Part shown: positions 62,454-64,000 of the stretch, piece after piece | How positions within the stretch are numbered: the stretch's first letter is position 1 | Layout of the letters: each line of letters starts with the position of its first letter | NCBI RefSeq assembly: GCF_018687635.1 | Contig: NZ_CP061300.1 | Span: 2,005,424 to 2,069,423 of the forward strand | Origin: Polynucleobacter sp. MWH-Braz-FAM2G | Lineage (GTDB): Bacteria; Pseudomonadota; Gammaproteobacteria; Burkholderiales; Burkholderiaceae | Length of the DNA stretch: 64,000 bases | Direction of reading: 5' to 3' | Notes under the pieces: model-generated | The model's database searches: none | What the model was told of the DNA's origin: nothing | The model's input: the letters and a program-made list of their open reading frames with translations, nothing else | Translations under genes and position numbers: made by a program

Positions 62454-63745
62454 ATCGCCCGGGACAATCACTTCTCTCTAGATTAAGTTTTTCTCGCCCC
62501 CCATCAAAGGCGGCCTCTTCACATTCAAATTCATTAAGCAGTAAATCATTGTTAGCCCTGCTGACCCAACTGAGTAGTGGTCATTTAAAAATGACGCTGC
62601 CCAATGGAGAAAAACGAGAATTTGGCAATCCAAGCGATGCGTTACATGCTGACATTCAGATTTTGGAATGGTCGGTATTTAAAGAGATCATGTCTCATGG
62701 TGATATTGGTTTTGCCGAAAGCTTTATTCAAGGCAAATGGAATACTCCTGATCTAAAAGCGCTCCTTGAATTAGCAATTCGCAATCGAACCATTTTGGAA
62801 AAAGCGATATACGGCAATTGGTATGGCTCCATTTTTTACCGCTTGAAACATTGGTTACGTGATAACAGCAAATCAGGAAGCCGTAAAAATATTCACGCGC
62901 ACTATGACCTAGGCAATGCTTTTTATACGCTTTGGCTTGACCCCACCATGAGCTACTCAAGCGCTTGGTTCTCAGAGGGAGATAAACAATCCTTAGCTGA
63001 TGCTCAGCGCGCGAAGATTGGACGTATTCTAGACTCCCTAAAAACACTGCCTGGGGATCGAATCTTGGAGATTGGCTGTGGCTGGGGTGGAGTTATGGAG
63101 GAGTGTCTTCGTAACCAAAGAGCCATTACTGGTCTCACCCTATCAACAGAACAAAAAGTGTTTGCTGAAAAACGCTTGTTGGATGTGCAGGCTCAATTAG
63201 TAAATCCGCCGACATTTGAAGTGCGCCTCCAAGATTATCGTGATTGCCACGAAAAATTCGATGGTATTGCCTCCGTTGAAATGTTTGAAGCAGTTGGTGA
63301 GAAGCATTGGCCAGAGTATTTTGAAGCAATTTCACAGTGCCTAAAATTTGGTGGCAAAGCCTGTGTTCAAACTATTGTGATTGCTGAAGATCTCTTTGAT
63401 CGTTATCGCCGCAATACCGACTTCATTCAACAGTATGTCTTTCCAGGTGGCATGTTGCCATCTAGATCAAGCTTTAAAGCGAGCGCAGAAAAGGCGGGGC
63501 TTCAAATAGAAAAAGAGTTTTCCTTTGGCGCAGACTATGCAAGAACACTTTGCATATGGCGCGACAACTTTAATAGCAAATTACAAGAGGTGCGCAAATT
63601 AGGGTTTGATGAAGCCTTTATTCGCCTATGGAATTTCTATCTCATGTACTGCGCTGCTGGCTTTACTGAGCGTAATATCGATGTGGTGCAATTCACGTTA
63701 AGCCACCAAACTTCAACGTTATCTTCCAATACTCAAAGCACATGA
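62450..63745 (+). CDS. Cyclopropane-fatty-acyl-phospholipid synthase family methyltransferase
   Basis: The 431-residue protein has an N-terminal lipid-binding part and a SAM domain with EIGCGWGG at 207-214, HYDLGNAFY near 151-159, MFEAVGEKHWPEYF near 278-291, ADYARTL near 361 and Cys401 in the C-terminal YCAAGF motif. Positions that hold bicarbonate in E. coli Cfa are altered: Cys139 is Ser171 and His266 is Gln307, while the glutamate (Glu280) stays. It may therefore make a methylated or otherwise modified acyl chain and not a cyclopropane. It overlaps DUF1365 and the SDR gene by ATGA. Confidence 0.88.
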   Translation: MNRPGQSLLSRLSFSRPPSKAASSHSNSLSSKSLLALLTQLSSGHLKMTLPNGEKREFGNPSDALHADIQILEWSVFKEIMSHGDIGFAESFIQGKWNTPDLKALLELAIRNRTILEKAIYGNWYGSIFYRLKHWLRDNSKSGSRKNIHAHYDLGNAFYTLWLDPTMSYSSAWFSEGDKQSLADAQRAKIGRILDSLKTLPGDRILEIGCGWGGVMEECLRNQRAITGLTLSTEQKVFAEKRLLDVQAQLVNPPTFEVRLQDYRDCHEKFDGIASVEMFEAVGEKHWPEYFEAISQCLKFGGKACVQTIVIAEDLFDRYRRNTDFIQQYVFPGGMLPSRSSFKASAEKAGLQIEKEFSFGADYARTLCIWRDNFNSKLQEVRKLGFDEAFIRLWNFYLMYCAAGFTERNIDVVQFTLSHQTSTLSSNTQST

Positions 63746-64000
63746 AACAACTTGGTTTAGATAGCTTTACGGATAAAAGAATTTGGATTATCGGGGCTTC
63801 TAGCGGTATTGGTGAAGCGTGTGCCAAAGCATTACTGTCCAAGGGTGCCAACATTGCCCTATCGAGCAGAAGAGTTGAGCGACTAAACCAAGTTGCAGCT
63901 ACTGGAAAGATTAACCAAACGCTTGTCATTCCATTGGATGTCACCGACGATAGGCAGTTTCAGGATGCTTACAAGATTATTCTAGACACCTGGGGAGGAA
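63742..64000 (+). CDS. Short-chain dehydrogenase/reductase, N-terminal part (partial)
   Basis: The gene begins at ATG 63742, overlapping the methyltransferase stop, and runs off the window after 86 codons. IWIIGASSGIGEACAKALLS (14-33) is the SDR cofactor loop TGxxxGxG type, followed by SSRRVERL (which favours NADP) and PLDVTDD. The rest of the catalytic domain is outside. Its place fits the SDR gene present in related flavoprotein-DUF1365 operons. Confidence 0.9.
   Translation, partial: MKQLGLDSFTDKRIWIIGASSGIGEACAKALLSKGANIALSSRRVERLNQVAATGKINQTLVIPLDVTDDRQFQDAYKIILDTWGG

Overview
The window looks like a stretch of core chromosome from a small-genome, low-to-mid GC betaproteobacterium of the Burkholderiaceae, most like the freshwater genus Polynucleobacter. 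This rests on gene order (CPA2 antiporter-kdsD-kdsC-lptCAB-hpf-ptsN-hprK-rapZ-mutY-mutM-TPR/lolB-ispE-tRNA-Gln-prs-rplY-pth; gshA-gshB-EIIA-ptsH-ptsI; torF-glnK-amtB; ybeD-lipB-lipA), on protein families (HprK in a Gram-negative, ferrooxidans-type GshA, DUF2970, DUF2909) and on very short intergenic gaps. No insertion sequence, prophage, CRISPR array, rRNA or integrase was seen. One tRNA gene is present, and no gene-free stretch exceeds 300 bases.

Layout. 1-6.7 kb: ilvA tail, a 5'-nucleotidase, queF, then ssb and an MFS transporter facing uvrA. 6.7-16.3 kb: a CPA2 antiporter, Kdo synthesis and LPS export (kdsD, kdsC, lptC, lptA, lptB), then the nitrogen-PTS block (hpf, ptsN, hprK, rapZ) without rpoN. 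15.1-22.1 kb: mutY and mutM, a TPR-LolB fusion, ispE, tRNA-Gln, prs, rplY, pth. 22.1-28.2 kb: a ferredoxin, coaD, rsmD and two M16 proteins on the minus strand, then ftsY and rpoH on the plus strand, rpoH behind a perfect CIRCE operator. 28.2-37.2 kb: a complete aa3/caa3-type cytochrome c oxidase locus with heme A synthesis and copper assembly genes. 37.3-44.6 kb: BioC-like methyltransferase, comF, trmL, gpsA, secB, a glutaredoxin, a rhodanese, gpmA, an S41 protease and a MoeB/ThiF protein. 44.6-49.4 kb: ptsI, ptsH, EIIA, gshB, gshA. 49.5-52.3 kb: torF-like porin, glnK, amtB. 52.5-59.6 kb: ubiK, lipA, lipB, ybeD and assorted genes, birA, coaX and the heptose adenylyltransferase. 59.7 kb to the end: a tightly coupled operon of glutathione peroxidase, flavin oxidoreductase, DUF1365, CFA-type methyltransferase and SDR, which runs off the window.

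Themes. Envelope biogenesis (Kdo, Lpt, LolB, heptose), aerobic respiration, PTS and nitrogen signalling, and thiol/oxidative defence dominate. The points most worth a second look are the TPR-LolB fusion without its own lipid anchor, CIRCE control of rpoH, the missing rpoN in an otherwise intact syntenic block, an NtrC-like site ahead of torF-glnK-amtB, the altered iron-sulfur spacing in MutY, and the terminal operon, which resembles alphaproteobacterial singlet-oxygen/lipid-modification genes.
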